Shown here piece by piece: positions 14,201-29,909 of a stretch of 64,000 bases of DNA. Numbering within the stretch: the first letter of the stretch is position 1; each line of letters starts with the position of its first letter. The stretch lies in contig OZ023274.1 of assembly GCA_964007475.1 (NCBI GenBank), forward strand, positions 78,503,303 to 78,567,302, in the 5' to 3' direction. The DNA comes from Hybos culiciformis (lineage: Eukaryota > Arthropoda > Insecta > Diptera > Hybotidae). The notes below the pieces were generated by a model. That model searched no databases and was not told the origin of the DNA. It saw nothing but the letters and a program-made list of their open reading frames with translations. The position numbers were made by a program, and so were the translations under genes.

Positions 14201-16246
14201 GGCTAAAAGTTATAATTTATGCTTGCGATATAATCATTAAACATTATGCAAATACATACATTTTTTTTTTTTATTTTTTTTTTTTATAAAACATAAAACA
14301 ATAATAATAAATATTTCTTTTTCAATATATATTTGAAATTAATTTATGGGGTGATAAATCTCAAAAGCCATTTGAGTGCAATGTCCAATGTCATAATCTT
14401 TGAGTAAAAAGTAGGTATGCATTCTATATTATATATAGTTAAAAGTTAATATATTAATGCACATTTAGTACTAGCACATCGTGTGTTGTGTATGTGTGAA
14501 TATGTGAATTTTATGATATTTTTAGTTTTTCTTTTTTTTGTAATTTAAAAATAAGTGTATATTAGAAAAGTTTATTGAATGCATAAAATTATTAATTTTT
14601 ATATAAAAAAGAAATTTAAACCTGACAATGACACAGTTATGAAGATCTCTATTGATTTTTGTCAAGTGTTTAATAATATTATACATAGTTGTTGTTAATG
14701 AACACTTCTGACTTTCTAATAGGATAATTAATAGTTAAATCAATATATGATTTAAAAAAATCATATATACGTAGATAATAATTATTTTAATGCCAAGATA
14801 ATTCTTTGTTTTTCAATTATTACTATATTACACTTGAATCAATAATTATTATTATTAGAAGTATAATAATGGAAATTTGAATAGACAGACACATATTGTC
14901 ATATGTTTTAGAATATTCATAACTTTAATATTTTTCTCACGTCGAGAGACCCTTTGTACAACTTTGTATGCAATATAGCTGGTGTATCAAAAGTCCGTCT
15001 AAATCTAAAATTGAAAATTGTAAATCAATTTTAGACTAAGAATATGAAAATATCAAATTTTCATGAGTGTATGTACATTGTACAAAAATTAACGCAAGTT
15101 ACAGGTTCTTATATTTGACATACAAATTACTAAATATTACATTGAGATGATACTACGTTGATAAAACCTTATTAATTCGTATTATTAAATTAATTATAAT
15201 TCCAATTATTGTTTTTAAAATCACTTTAAATGAATATTTATATAAATTTATATAAATTGAATAAAAAATCATACTAAAAGAATCTCGGCGACATATTGTC
15301 CGCCGATTATTTCATAAGCTTTGTAAATATTAAAAAAAAAAAACAAAAAAGAGAATAATAAGTAGATATCTGCAAATTTATATTTTATTTTATCTTATAT
15401 ATATATAAAATTTTTTTTCTTCTCAAATCTCTAAATGAAAGAACAAATTGTCAATGGCAACGACTAGTCATGTAGTTAAAAAGAATAAACCGCACAATTG
15501 ACCTGAATTTTGTTTCTATTTTTTTTTAAAGTGCAGTAGTATTTTTTTTTATTATAAAATATTCGAATAAAAATTTCTCATTAGATGTTATAATGTTTCT
15601 ACAACACTTTGGGAAAAAAAATTATTATATATTTTTAAAATGAAATATATACCTAATATTTTTATTTTTGTACTACTTTTAAATATATAATCCTTGTTGT
15701 TTTTACTTTTTCTTATTATTATTTTCATTTTTAATATTCCTTTCAAAATTATATCCTTAAGTCCATAAACAAAAAAAAGTAGTAGGTTTAAATTATTATT
15801 TTTTCATATATATAAATATATATATAGAATACATCTTTTCAGCCCTAAGGCTATTTAATCGCAATTTGTTTTTTCCCCATAAAGTTAAGAAGCAAAAAAA
15901 AAAAATGCTTAAAATGCACAATTTTTCTTTCATTTCAAGGGTAAAAAATAATATATATATATATATATTTTTTTAATATTATAAAGAAACAAAAAAAGAA
16001 TTTTCATTTTCTTTTCTACAAAAAAAGAAAGAAAAGTTGAATGACAATGCAAGTTGGATTCCTTATGCACATTGTATTATGTATGTTTTTGACATATTCA
16101 ATGTTAAAACTAAAAGAAAATGGATAATAAATTAAACATAAAATTAAGGAATAAAAATTAGTACAAAAATACTGACGCCAAGAACTGAGAAAATGACTGA
16201 AAAATTAAAAATTTTGAAACAGAGTATCTTATACTAATGTATATAT
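5281..16246. other. gene-poor A+T-rich stretch
   Basis: I see no supported gene here. Contents are homopolymers, ATT/TAA trinucleotide tracts (for example 7315-7332, and 12645-12678 interrupted by a GAT) and a long poly-A followed by TA repeats (12371-12398). Two short open frames, 6329-6514 and 12807-12992, have slightly higher G+C than their surroundings, but they lack homology, codon signal or a splice context that I can defend. Intergenic DNA or long introns are equally possible. Confidence 0.5.
16239..16246. repeat. left 8-bp target-site duplication (GTATATAT)
   Basis: It is identical to 16686-16693 on the other side of the hAT-type MITE, and these two sites define the insertion boundaries. 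Confidence 0.8.
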
Positions 16247-16685
16247 CAGGGGTGGCTATACTAACTTTGGGTGCCATATTTATGAATTAATATTTTAAAG
16301 AGCCATTTATAATTTGTATTTTACATATATATATGATTAATCTAATTTTAAAGTGAATCAGTTAAAATTTTTAATTTAAGATGAAAATATTTTTTTTGCG
16401 TAAATTAGTAGGAGTTAAAAAGTTTTTTTTTTTCACATTTAACAGTTCATCTAATTTTAAAGTGAATCAGTTTAAAGTTAAACTTTTTTGCTGGTGTGAA
16501 TTAGTATGCGTTTTAAATTTCGTTTAGTTAAGTGGTGGTTAAATTTGTCAAAATTAAAATTTGTTTAGAAAATACGCAATATGTAAACGAGAATATGTAA
16601 ACGAGAATAGAAAGTTTTCTTATAGGAATTATCACAAAATGTGACATTTCAATCGACTTCAAGAGCCGCGCTATGGCCACCTATG
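16247..16685. mobile_element. hAT-type MITE, 439 bp, with 8-bp target duplication
   Basis: The element starts CAGGGGTGGCTATA and its other end, read on the minus strand, starts CATAGGTGGCCATA: terminal inverted repeats matching at 11 of 14 positions, with the CA-purine-GGTGGC core typical of hAT ends. It is flanked by a perfect 8-bp direct repeat, GTATATAT, at 16239-16246 and 16686-16693, and 8 bp is the hAT target-duplication length. A subterminal AAGAGCCGCG (16661-16670) resembles the AGAGCCGC box common near ends of hAT non-autonomous elements. Inside are two copies of TCTAATTTTAAAGTGAATCA (about 16340 and 16450) and a tandem ATATGTAAACGAGA repeat near 16580-16607. There is no transposase reading frame. 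Confidence 0.85.
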
Positions 16686-16693
16686 GTATATAT
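16686..16693. repeat. right 8-bp target-site duplication (GTATATAT)
   Basis: It is identical to 16239-16246. The motif is simple (TA-rich), so the match alone is modest evidence, but it coincides exactly with the inverted-repeat ends. Confidence 0.8.
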
Positions 16694-19600
16694 CACAGTT
16701 TATCATAGTTTTTATACTATTCTTTATGAAGATAGGAACAGTTTAACTTGTTTATAAAAAGTATAATTGAAAATTAATTTTACACGAATTTACATAAATT
16801 TTCAGTATGTAATTGGAAAATTGTATTTAATTTACAAAAAAATTGTTTGTGCAAACATTTTTGAAGTGTTATGAAAAGATGATAAAATCACTTTGTAACC
16901 ATGTATTTAGTATAACTAATTTTTTTTGAGTGAATTTTTATGCTAAAATTGTAATTTAGAACCTTTCATAAAGAAAATCCAATCAACATGAAAGATCTAT
17001 TTAAATTATGAATAATTGGCCATCAGTTTTTTTTTTCTATTATCTTACTTTACTTTGACAAAATAATGGCAATCATTGTATAAAAATAATAAATATGTTT
17101 CAAATATAGTGCCCTTGCTTGTTGGTAATAACTTTTTTTTTCCATCATATACTTAACTAGTGCATTTTCATTCACAAAAATATAAGCATAGCTGTTATAT
17201 ATGTACTTAACAATTTTTCATGCATAACATTTTCTTTAATAAATTTTAAATCTGAAATACAGATATACAGAGTGAAAATGGAAGGAAAAATTTGAAAGTG
17301 CAATGATCTTGCATTTAGATTATGACAAAAAAAAAAACACAAAAAAAAACATGATAAAATTTATTTAAAACCACATAAAGAATTAATTTTACATTATGCG
17401 ACAAAAGAATCTCGGTGTTTTTTCATATAATAATTTTCAAATATAAGATAAAAAAGAAACCACTTAACGTTGATGTTCTGAAAAGAGCGACAAGTCCTTA
17501 TTCATTCATATTCTCACAACTTTGATGATGTTTTCTTTTATTTTTACTACAAATTATTATTATTATTTTTTTTTTAATTTAATAAGACTTAGCGCATTAT
17601 AAAATAAATTTTTCCTGTGACTATAAAAAGGGGTGAAAAGTTGCAATATTGAAAAAAATTTTATACGAATATTTTAATAATTTTTTTTAAACGAATTTTC
17701 GGAGCAAAAATAAATTTAGAAAAGAAAATTGACTTTTTTATAATATGTGTCAAATGTTATAGATTAATTCCTTCAAAAACTTCTATGTCAACAATTGTAA
17801 TAATATGCACATTACGCGATATTACGTTGATTTTTGAAAACTATTTGGTATTTCGAACCTTATTTGAATTTGTCAAACTGAAACCCTCGTTAATTGAATT
17901 TTATTTTCTATTTATGAGAAAATTCCTTATGTCTCCAAGTATTGTATTATTCAAAAATTTTCGAATGTTGAAATTCATGAGAAACTTTATTTTGCACAAA
18001 ACTTACTTAATTGAAATAAAATAAACAGTACATATTACGAAATAGTTCATTTAAAACTAAAAATTAATTTTATAAACGTTTTATAAATGTCAAGTGTAAA
18101 CAACTGTTAAGTTAAGTATATCAAAAATAAACTACTAAAAAAAATAAACATATAAATTAAAATATTAATAATAAAACATAAGATGTTTAAATTTTAAATG
18201 GTTGTTTAAGTGATTTTCATGTCTACAAAAAATAGAATATTTGCATACATAAATACATATATAAATATAAATATATTTACTATAATAAAAAATTCAGGAA
18301 ATTTTTCTGTTATTATATGATTTAATTAGGATCACATTATACTCGTATTATGATCTGAGTAAATCGTTTAAATTACTGTCAGTTGGGTGTACCAAATCTG
18401 TTGTAGTGATGGAAATTTTATTATATTTTCCTGGGAGAAAATTTTAATGAAATTAATAATAAAATAATTAAATTGAGTTATACATATTTTCTATGAAAAT
18501 CAGGGAAAGGTCTTTGGACAGATCTTTGAACTTATACTTTATGTGGAGAGCAATTTTATGTAACTTAGAGCAAATTTATGTAACAAGCTCGCGAATAGCA
18601 ACTAAATTTTGGGAAATTTATACGTTATTGAACTATAAGAACTAAATTAAATCTTTCAAAAAGTTGTAATAATTGGTAAATTTTAGTCCGCTTCACATTG
18701 TTCTTAATTTTCCTCTGGTATAAATTTTCAAAAAATATTTCATTCGCCCTTATTTTTTTTTTGAACTGAATTTATGAAACATTCTTATGTAATTTTAAAA
18801 TATAAGAAAATTCCTATTTCCTTTACAAAATTATGAAGAAAACATTTTTTAATTTTTTGTATGAAGTTAAATTATCGGAAAAGAGTCATGTAGTGAATTC
18901 TTTATGGAGAGACATTTGTACAAATTGGAAATTATTATTACGATTTTGTACCAAAAAAAAATTTTTTTTCTTTCAGATTTTTTAATTAAAAGAATTTTTC
19001 GTGATTGCTTTGCTTTACATTAAAACATAGAAAAAAAACCATTTTCTCTTCCTCAGGGATATTTGTCTTTATTGTAATAACAATCTTTAGAAAATAATAT
19101 ATAATATTATGTATGTATAATTGTATATATATAAAAAAGGAAGCATTAAATGTATAATTTAAAATGCAACACAGTTTTTAAGCTTTATTTCTATTTTTTT
19201 TTTTTTTAAATTTAACTTTAATTTCAATGTAGTACAGATGTGACGCTCTGTTAAAAGAAAACCATCAGTTCATATTGTCGATGTTTTTTCATCGCAAAAT
19301 TTTATCACAATAAAATATTTAGAGATGAAACTTTGAAAACATATATATGTACATAAATATATGTACGTAAATAGCAAAATTAGGCTCCAAAATCTTCAGA
19401 AACCTCCAATTGTGTGTGACATTATCTTATAGTCTAATTGACGGTAATCTTTTTAATAATTAATGGCATTATTAATCAATAGCTGAAAATTAAATTTTAA
19501 TATTAATAATATATGTAACATAATAACATCTAGGAAAATCAATATTAAAATAAGTTTAATTACAAAAAACCCCATTTAGAGATTATACGAAAAGATAATT

Positions 19601-22600
19601 TATTATCGACCCATGTTCACGACGACGCTGCAATTTTAATTGTAGACATGAGAATTTAGGAAAATTATATTTCTCAACAAAAAAAATAAATATTATATAT
19701 TAACACACTTATGTATATACGAATGATATTATATTCTTTGTGTATATAATATAAATGGATTTAGTCAGCGAAGTTTTCAAAACTGAAGGAAAAAAAAAAG
19801 ATTCAAAACAAGGATAATAGGGATAATAAGTAGGTCCTTCTTTGCTTATATTTAAATATTTAGATATAAAAAGTCTAATATTATTATTTTTTGTTATTAT
19901 TGTAACCAAAAAATTTCGTATAATTATGCTGTCAAAAGATTTTGTTTTTTTTTTATTTGCAAAAAATGTATGTCAACTGAAAATTTAAATTTTCCTAAAT
20001 TTAATTATGTTTTTATTGTGCAGAAAATATTTTCAAAATAACCATATATATACAAAAATGCAATAAAAATTAAACTTATTTATAATGGAATTGAAATGTA
20101 TTTTGAGTTTTGATTAAAATGTGATAATACTACTTTGCTTAATTCTATAACGATCCTTTTTTTATGCTGTGCATATAATTTTTTCATTCCTTAAGATATT
20201 ATTTTTATTCTTTTCGATATTTTATTTTGTGAAATTAACAATTTTTTTTTTTTACACACATGTTATAATTTACGATAAGATTTTAATTTTATTATTTGTG
20301 ATATAAATTTTCTTTTCTGGCAAAAACAAAATAAAAAAATTCTTTTCATCAAAATTAAAATTTTGTATTGTCATTTTTAAAGTCATCGCACTTTTATTTA
20401 TTTTTCCAAGATACAATGAATGAATAGAAAACTCGACAAATAATAATATTTATTTGAACAAAAAAAAAAAGAAAAAGGAAATGAAAAGTTAAATTTTGCT
20501 ATTTTATTGCATTAAGTTTTGTATTGAAAGTTTGCATACGAAAAAAGAGGATTTAGACAATCAACTTAATGTAGTAAAAGTAAAATTAATATCTTTAAGA
20601 ACTTAAAAAAAATATATTATGGTATAAATATATTATGGTCAATAAAGTTGCACTATTCAAAATCATATAATAGAAAATTAAAATATTTTAATTATTAATT
20701 CTTAGTTGTAGGTGAAATAGCGCTAGAGCTTTAAAACAAGCTTTTTAAGTACCAACATTAATTTATCATTCTCCTCATTATGGGGATAATTTTGGTTAAA
20801 AAAGTTAATTTAAAATTTAGTTTGGAGCTTATTGTCCCACCGGAATATTTCTGAAATATTAAAATAAAAATAAAAAAGCTTGATGTCAAATTTTTATATT
20901 TGAATACAGAAGATATTTTTAATGTCACAACTACCTCAACTAAATATTTATATAAACCTGTATACTGATGAAATGTAAACTATTATCAGTACAACATTAT
21001 AATAAATTAGAAAATAAAATAAAAAATAATATCTTGCTATATTTTACATGTTATATTTATATATTATTGTTACAAATGCGCCAGTTTTGTAAAGTAAACT
21101 TTAAAAAAAAAAAATATTTTTAATTTTGTTTTCAAATTCCTGTACAATTTCTTAATTTTATTATAAAGCCCGTATTGTCTTATTTTTAAATTTGAAAAAT
21201 CGTCCTTGATTTCCTTCTGCACTCCATTCCAGTTGAACTCCTTTTCCTTATATTAAAATGAAATGAAAAACAGAAAAAAATAAAAAATAACGAAAACAAG
21301 AAAAATAAACTCCAATTGCCTTATATTATTCTCAAATTAGGACAACCGTTGGAAAATTAAAAAAAAAAAAAAAAAAACAAATAACCAGACCATGAATTTT
21401 CCTAAACTTTAAATGGAAGGAATCCTTTTTTTTGTTTTTTTTTTTTGGGGAAATTAGGTGCATAAATAAAACAATTTCAAAATAATTCGTATTCATTATA
21501 GTTTCATTATGCAGCTGTTTGCTTTTCACTTTCAAGGCAATCTGTTCTTTTTTCGCGTGTTTACAGATAATATAATATAAATCCTTTTATTTTTTTTTTT
21601 TTTTTGAAGAAGGATAAAAGGAATAGAAAGACAATGATGCTTGGAAACATTATTTCATGGCATGGTTTGTCCTAAAAACGAAAATTTTTAAAGTCAAATA
21701 AATATCTATTGCATATTATATGCTTTAAAATTAGAATTTATTATTAATTCTGATTTTGAAAAATTTTGATCGGGTGATAGTGGTTTTATAACAACTTGAA
21801 TCTTATATTATTTCTATAAATACACAGACTGCACAACATCAACAGATTATAATAATTTAATTTGTGTTTTGATACTACTAAGTCTCTATTACATATATAA
21901 TTGAAAGGACACTATATACTAAATAGCTTAATTCAAAACTATATAGTGTTATCAATATTGAAATGAAAGTTAATACCTATATATAAAATTGATAAAACGA
22001 GGTCAGGAACCATAATTTTAATAATTGAAAGAGAAATCAAATTAAACTAAAACATAGTTACAGTGAAACATATAATATTAGCATATTAACGGGCTAAAAA
22101 TTTAATAGATATTGTAAAAGGAATTTTTTTTTAACTCGGCCAAATTGGAAAACCTTGGCATAATTTTCTAACTTATAAAAGCCTCAATATATGAGATAAA
22201 AAAATATAATATAAAATATATAATGCTTTTATGCTTGGGAAAACTTTTTCATAACATATGCAACAAAAAAATAAAAAAAATAAAATTTACATTCTGCATA
22301 ATATGTATACAATGCACATTGTACAATAACCCACTATTATTTAACACCCAAGTATTGCCAGTGTTATGTTCTTTTTTATGTTAATAAAAATATATATACT
22401 ATAGGCATAATTTTGTTATGGAGAGAAAATAAAAATTAATATAAAAAAAAACTCGGCTCAAAGTTTTATCCTGTGAAATATATATAAGAATATTGATTGT
22501 ATGCCAGTGAAATGTTTCAAATTCTTTTACCACGAAAATATAAAATATATTTTTAACAGAGGAAATAAAGTTGAAAAAAAAAGGAGACAAATAAAAATTC

Positions 22601-25600
22601 TATCAAATTCTCTTCTTTGAGCAACAACGTGAAAAAGTTTCATAAAAATTAGTAACTAATAACAAACTTCAAATATCATATTGAATTAATTTCTATTGCG
22701 GAAAATTGTATAGGTATACTTGCTTATTTTTAATATTGATGTTTCAGAGAAGAGTAAACTTTTTGAATTATATTTTTTTTTATGTAGGTTGTGGTGGATA
22801 ATACAATTTTACTTACTCTCAATTAGGTCAAACATGGCCAAACAAAAAGATATGCATATATGATGAAGTTCTTAGAACAGCAATATATTAAAATATTTGC
22901 ATGTATACATATTATATATTTTCTTAGAAGAATTTTATTTCAAAATTTTACCATAAAATCCTTTTAGATAAAAATTTCGAACTCAATTATATTCACTTCT
23001 TACAATTGAATGAATTTTCTTTTCTTTTTTTTTATTAAAAGAACAAAAAACATTTCCAATTAACACACTTTTCCAATTTAAATTTGCAATAAAAGTGAAT
23101 TTAAATTTTCGCTCTAGAAATTTTGTTAAATCTAAAAAGGATGAAAAAAAAAAAATAAAACAATTTCAAAAATTGATTTATTAAATTATGTTTTTCTCAA
23201 ATTCTGAGCGTATAGAAAATTTTTATATAACACAAAGTTGGGAAAACTGATTCCTAAAAAAAATACATCTTTGAGCAATATTGCCAATCAAAATATATAG
23301 GTCAAAAAAATATACTACATTAGAAATTAGATTTTTTTTTTCATAAATAGGCGAAGAGCTATCTATACATCGCATATAAATTGATTTCAAAGGAAGTAAA
23401 TGAGTTCAAAATATTATAAAGAATTTTCAGTCCTTACATGTAAGTTCATTATTCTAATGTCGTTTGTTTTTTAAGAAAATACTTAGATAGATTGAAAAAA
23501 AAAAAAACAAAAAAAAACTTACGACATAAAGAGTATATGAAAATGGAAAATTTTGTAAAATCTAATCTTTTATTTAAAACAAAAATTTTTCATTAACTAA
23601 GAAAGGAATGAGTGACCTAAATTTAAAATAAAAATATTATTATCTTGTTAAAAATTTTCTATTTCGTTATGCTTCTTTTTTTTTTTTTGTATAGAGGAAA
23701 AATCAATTGAACTAGTTTTTCAAAGTTTTTCCATTGGTAGGCATAATGTTGCGGTAACAATAATAAAATAAAAAAAAAAAACAGAATTGAATGTCATTAT
23801 TTAAAAAGAATCTAGTCCTTTACGCCCACTATTTTAAAGAAAATTAGATTGACGGATGATTCTTACCCTTAAGGATAAAAGTCTGAACATTTATTAAAAA
23901 AAAGCGGACATGCATTTAAATTTGTTCTATGTACTTACATATATATAAATACATAACTAAATAAGGTTTTTGAATCGGTATCATACAGGATTAAAATAGT
24001 AACCATGCAATAGATGTTCTGGAATAATTTACAAAAATGATAAGTATATATGTCATGCAAGCCCTTGGATGCGATACTTCAATTTGGCGATTTGTTTTAA
24101 ACTGTAAGATGATTTATATTAAAACAGATTTTATTTTGTTATTTTTTTTTTTCGATAAATGGTCTTCAGAGATTTTGTTCCATTTATTTAAAAATAAAAA
24201 ATTTCATTGGCGTACTTGTTTTAAAAAAAAGATAATAATAAATGCTTTTGGCGAAATCATTTTCGGTATTTTTAAAATTTTTTTTTTTTTTGCTAAATTC
24301 AGGAGTTAAATTTAAGTTATCATAAAAATTAATTTCCAAAACTAAAAATATTTACATTATGTTCAACCCGTTCAACCTAAATATGTTTTTTTGTATCTTT
24401 TTGAATAAAATTTATTACGATTAAATTTTAAATAAAGAGTTATTTCAAATTACTGAAATTAAGTTGAGTTAAAAAACAAATTTTTTTTGCTTATTTCTTC
24501 GTTGTAGTCTCTATTTGGACCAAAATTATAAGACTGCAACTCATTATTCATTTATTGGTGATGTCAATGAATTTTAAAATTAAATTAGGTTTTTGGTATT
24601 TGGTCCCCCCAATTAAATTTTGCACAATCTTGTTATTCGAAATTTTTAACATTCTTGAAGAAAGGTGAGATACATTTAACCCAAATTTTATTTCAATGAA
24701 TCCTTTCAGTATAAATTATATAAATCATATAAAAATTGTGACTTTAAAATTTAGTACAATTGTCTGTTTTTTTTTTGAACCAACTTTGTAAAATTTACAT
24801 ATTATGCAACTAAGTAGATATATTTTTTTTTTATTATGTGCACTTTTTAGTACAACAAATATTTGGATTATTCAAACATATTAAATATTTGTAACATTAA
24901 ATAATAATAATAATAATAAAAAAAAAATAAAATTAGAATAGTTTATTTTAAAATTTATGGTACGCAGGTATTAACATAATTATGTGAAGTTTTAGTTTTG
25001 TATAACATTTTTTTTTTGCTAATTAACATAATGTATTTGAACTGAACTATTTTTTACCATTATTTAAAAAAAAAAACCTTTTTTTTTTTGGGAACAAAAT
25101 TAAACTTATATTTTTGGCAATGAATTTAAACTTTATGGCTTACATAGAAAAAAAAAATTATTTATGTAAATGGAAACAGAATGGAAGCAAAAAAAACAAA
25201 AATGTTTAATCTATTTTTTACAATGGGAAATTGGAAATTTTTACAAGGTAATTTAATCAGCGGTATACATACATTTATGGTGTTGAAAGGAAAAGTATGT
25301 AGTAATTATCACTTTTCACTTACTAGTGGATATTATGATTGAAATATTATTTGTCAGTAGTTGTACATTTTTTAGTATTAATTTATTTTTTTGTTGTTAA
25401 AATTAATGAAATGCTAAGTATAAAATTTTCATAAATTTTGACTTTAAGAGTTTTTTTTTATTAGAAATGGAAAATAATCCAATTTTATGTTATGAGGTAA
25501 AACAAAAGTTGGATGAACATTGAAAATATTTTATATAAATGAAATTAATATTTCTGTCTATGATCCAGAAGTATAAAAATATTCTCGGAAATCCATTTAA

Positions 25601-28600
25601 AATTACGTTTATCAGAAGCTATATAAGTAAGTATTTTATGTATAAAAGAAATTTCCATTAAAATTTATGCCTTATGAAAATATATACATATAATAAATAG
25701 GTATACATATATGATTAATTATTCATTGAATACATTTTAATGTAAATAAATTAATTTTGTAAATGGAAAATTATCGTACTTATTAATAATAATAATATAA
25801 CTAATGGATTAAAAAGAAATTAAAAATAAAAATATTGACAAATATGAAATAAATATTATAAAAAATTTAAATAATTTAAATATTAAAGGATAAAAGTTAA
25901 CAGAAATCAATGTCGATAGCATTTTAACTTTAACCTAATTAAAGATATCTGAGGATAATGGAGAATGACTCTTTGCTTCACAAAATTTAATTCGGTTTTT
26001 TATTATTTCAATATTAAGTATATAATATTCGAAAGTCCTTTACCCAATTAGAATATTGTATACTTTCAAATGATTATAAAGAACAAACATAAAGCTCAAA
26101 TATTGTTCTTAAAGTTTCATATATGAAAAATAAATTAAATAATCTTGTTTTCCACTTCATCTGTTAACAATTATAAAGAAAAATATCAGCAAAAAAAAAT
26201 AAAAAAAAGTTTCACTTGAACGCAATTTTCCATTTAATCTGTGATAACAATATGTCATATACTGAAATGAAAAAATAATTTGTTGTCAAAGTTTTTCTAT
26301 TTTTTTTTTTGCAGTTTTTCAAATTTTTTGTCAATAATAATTTTAAAAAAGTTTAGGTCAAGGCAAAAGAAAAACAAAATTTTTAATATATAAAATTTTT
26401 TGGTGGAAAAAAAAGGGGGAAAAAAGTAAAAATCGGAAAAGTTAGACTTATGGCATGTGAAAAACTAAAATCTCTAAAATTACATCTTTTTGTGAGAGAA
26501 AAAAAAAAACGAGATAAAAACTTTTAAAAAAGTTTTTTTATGTACAGAAATTTTTTTATTTTAAAAAATAACAAAATTGAATAACTAGTTCAATATTATT
26601 TGGTAAAGGACTTTTTTATATCATTATTTTTATTATTAAGATAATTGATTCTATTGAAATTGAGTTTTACATGTTTTTTGTAGGAAATTTTATTTTCAGA
26701 AGTTGAAGTTAGTATAAAATAAGACATATGAATGTGGATGTATCTATGTTCCGAAACTTTAATCAATAAATATAATATTGTCGTTCGCTGTTATGATGAA
26801 AAACTGATATACAAGCAAATAATGACGCTTTTTGATGTCTAAAAATCCTTTTTCTAACGCTTAAACCATGGAAGCCCAACTTTTGTTAGGGTTTGACAAT
26901 GATAAATCGATCATATGTACAACAATGCAATATGATTAAAATCTTTGTTTTTTTACACCTGTGTTCATTTGTAGAGATATTTTATTTCGCGATCTTTAGT
27001 TACTTAGTTTTGTCACTATTTAAATTTATTCGTGCAGTATTTCAAGATATTCTAACATGAAAGAGGATCACAAATAATGCAATAATATTATGGTGAATAT
27101 GGAAATGATAAAATATGAAGATATTTTTCAAATAACTTTAATTTTTGTGTCCTAATTTTATATACATATCGTTTCGAAATTTTAGGGGGCTTGAATAAAT
27201 TATCATATATGATAAATATTTATTGTAAATATATGCTGCTGTTGTTTGAACTTTTTGAACCTCATAAAAGCATACTAAATAGATATTGCATTATGAATTT
27301 ATGAATTAAGAAATTTTTTTTCTTTTCTTTCTACTATCTTTTTAGAATAACAAAATGTACATTGTACATACATCTTAACATAAATATTCTTTAGTTTGGA
27401 AGGAAATTTTAAAATATGTATACAATTTATATATAGTTAGAAAGGAAGCATATTGTTGTAACCCTTATGAATTATTTGTATAAATAAAATGTGTTCGCAT
27501 AAAATTTTTTTTTTTATTATTTTTTTTGGAAAGATATTGGCAATAATTTTGACATAATTCTGTAAATGGAACAAATTTTGTTAGATTATTATTATTATTA
27601 TTATAAAATTTTATTCCAGCTGTTTCTATATAAAATTTGATGCCAAAAATTATTTAAAGAATATATATAAAAAAATTTTAAGACACGATTTCATCATAAG
27701 AGATTATGAACAATATTATGCTGACTTCTAAACCAAACATAAATACATAATTGTATAACATGTTGTTAAGTTCTATATTCTTTAATAATATATAATTCTT
27801 GTTCAAATTTTCTAAAGAATTACATCAAATTGATTCAACCCATATTTTTTAGAATTAAAGTAATTATATATAACTATTTGAAGATATAACTAACAACAAA
27901 AACTTTAAGGCCTCAGTAGGAATTTAATTTTTATAAGGTAACAGAAGCATCACTACTATTTGGACTGCGAACATTAATTTCTCTGCAAAACAATATATTC
28001 CAGCCCATGAGTATAGAACCAATGGAATTACCAAATATGATCTTTGAATTATATACAATTCATTTACATTACAAGTTTTCTATGATAGCTTCGTCGAAGG
28101 CTTTAAAATTTTTCAGACTTCGTACTGGGTATTTTTAACAAATATTTATATAAAAAAATGCATATGAAAAAAAGGTTTCATTATATACTCGAGTCTTTAA
28201 CGATAACGATATTATATATAATATATGTACTAATAAAAATATAATATTATGATTCATGCAGGGGTTAATAATATAACTTTTATCAGATTTTAATGTAAAT
28301 TTCTGGAAATAAATTTTTCATTTTTAAAATTTATTTCGTGTTTTATTTTTGTCCTTTTGTTCCAAAACAAAAAGGATATGTATACTTAGCTTGTAAAATT
28401 TTATTGTCGATTTTAATTTTAAAACCCAAAACTTTTAAAGTTTTATTACTTTGAACAAAAATAAAAAATAAAACTAAATAAATAACAATTTATACACATA
28501 AAAAAAATATATATAGGAATATAAATTTATTTTTTATAATTTGCTTTTAGTTTTGATAAATTATTCGAAATTATTAGATTCGAAATATTCTTTTTTTTCA

Positions 28601-29909
28601 ATTAATAAATATAAATATAATATTACTTTAATTTACTTTGAGACAGGTGTTGCGTTATAAAAGAGTGAGCTTTGGAATATACATTTTTTTACATTTATAA
28701 AATATAATGATATAGATATTTTCGGAATTTTTGGACATACAATTTTCTTTTGGTAACCAATATATTAACACAAAAACTATATTCTTTCACCTGCCCAATT
28801 CACCAACTTATTTGTAGTTTAATAATAATGATAATTTATCTAATTATTAATTTTATTTTATTTTTGATTTTGGTTCAATTTATCAAAATATGTTTGTGAT
28901 GAAACTTATTGTGTTAACAAAAATGTAAATTGTAATTATACTTATAAAGTCTGCATTAAAACAAATAAAATCAACATAATCATAAAGTATAGCATAAAGT
29001 TCTTTTCCATATACATAGAAACCATGACGAGAGGAAAATTTTTCTTAAAGATACTATAATCTAAACTCCCATTTTCAAAGAACAAAAATAAAATTTTCAT
29101 CGCAATTCTTATGCGACTTCAAAAATGTGTTAAATTCTTCTGATGTTGTTGATTTTATTTATATTAAACTATAAATTTTACACCTCGTTTATCATCATAA
29201 TCAAATATTTTACTATAATTTGTTTTTTTTTATTATTTATTTCAAATCTTTTTTTGTATCTACTGTTCAATTAATAATTCTTATGTACATTTTTGAATAT
29301 TTAGTTATGCTTGAGAAAAAATTAAGCTAAAATCATAACATAGGTAGTTAATGTGTAACCTGAGTTTTATAAATAGTAATAATCATTCATAACTAAATCA
29401 GATTTTTTTTAGGGAACTGTGAATTCATATATAAGTAATTAATTACTTTGAACAGTAATAATATATGTAATTTAATAATAATTTTTTATTTCGAAAAAAA
29501 AAAAAAAAAAAAATTAAACATTCTGTTAATGACAATTTAATTTTCAATTCATATAAAAATATAGTTATTTATATATCTACAAACTCAAATATTGTCAGTT
29601 CACTTAAATTATGTATTTATATAAACTTATTACGCAGGTTCATTAAACCATATACATAATTTTTTTAAATTTTATTTAACTTTGAATTAGTTTAGATTAA
29701 GCACAAACAAAGTATATAAATAAAAAGATAACTAGCGATAAAAACATTAAGTTAATTAAAAATATTATTGAAATAGTTAATAATTATCTTAGGTGTTTTA
29801 TAGTATTTTTAAAAATAAGTTCAATTGATTGATTTAAAAAAATCTTCCGGTATTAAGAAAAATATTGCCAACTATTTTTTAAATTGGATTCTTAAAATTT
29901 ATAAATAAA
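16694..29909. other. gene-poor A+T-rich stretch
   Basis: No gene, RNA or intact mobile element is supported in these 13 kb. There are many poly-T tracts of 9-15 bases, AAT/TAA microsatellites (24900-24920, 27587-27603) and a 19- to 20-base poly-A at 29496-29513. Slightly less A+T-rich patches (19609-19630, 26755-26910, 27905-28130) were read in all frames by eye and show only short open stretches without recognisable motifs. They may be decayed repeats or single-copy intergenic DNA. Confidence 0.5.
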
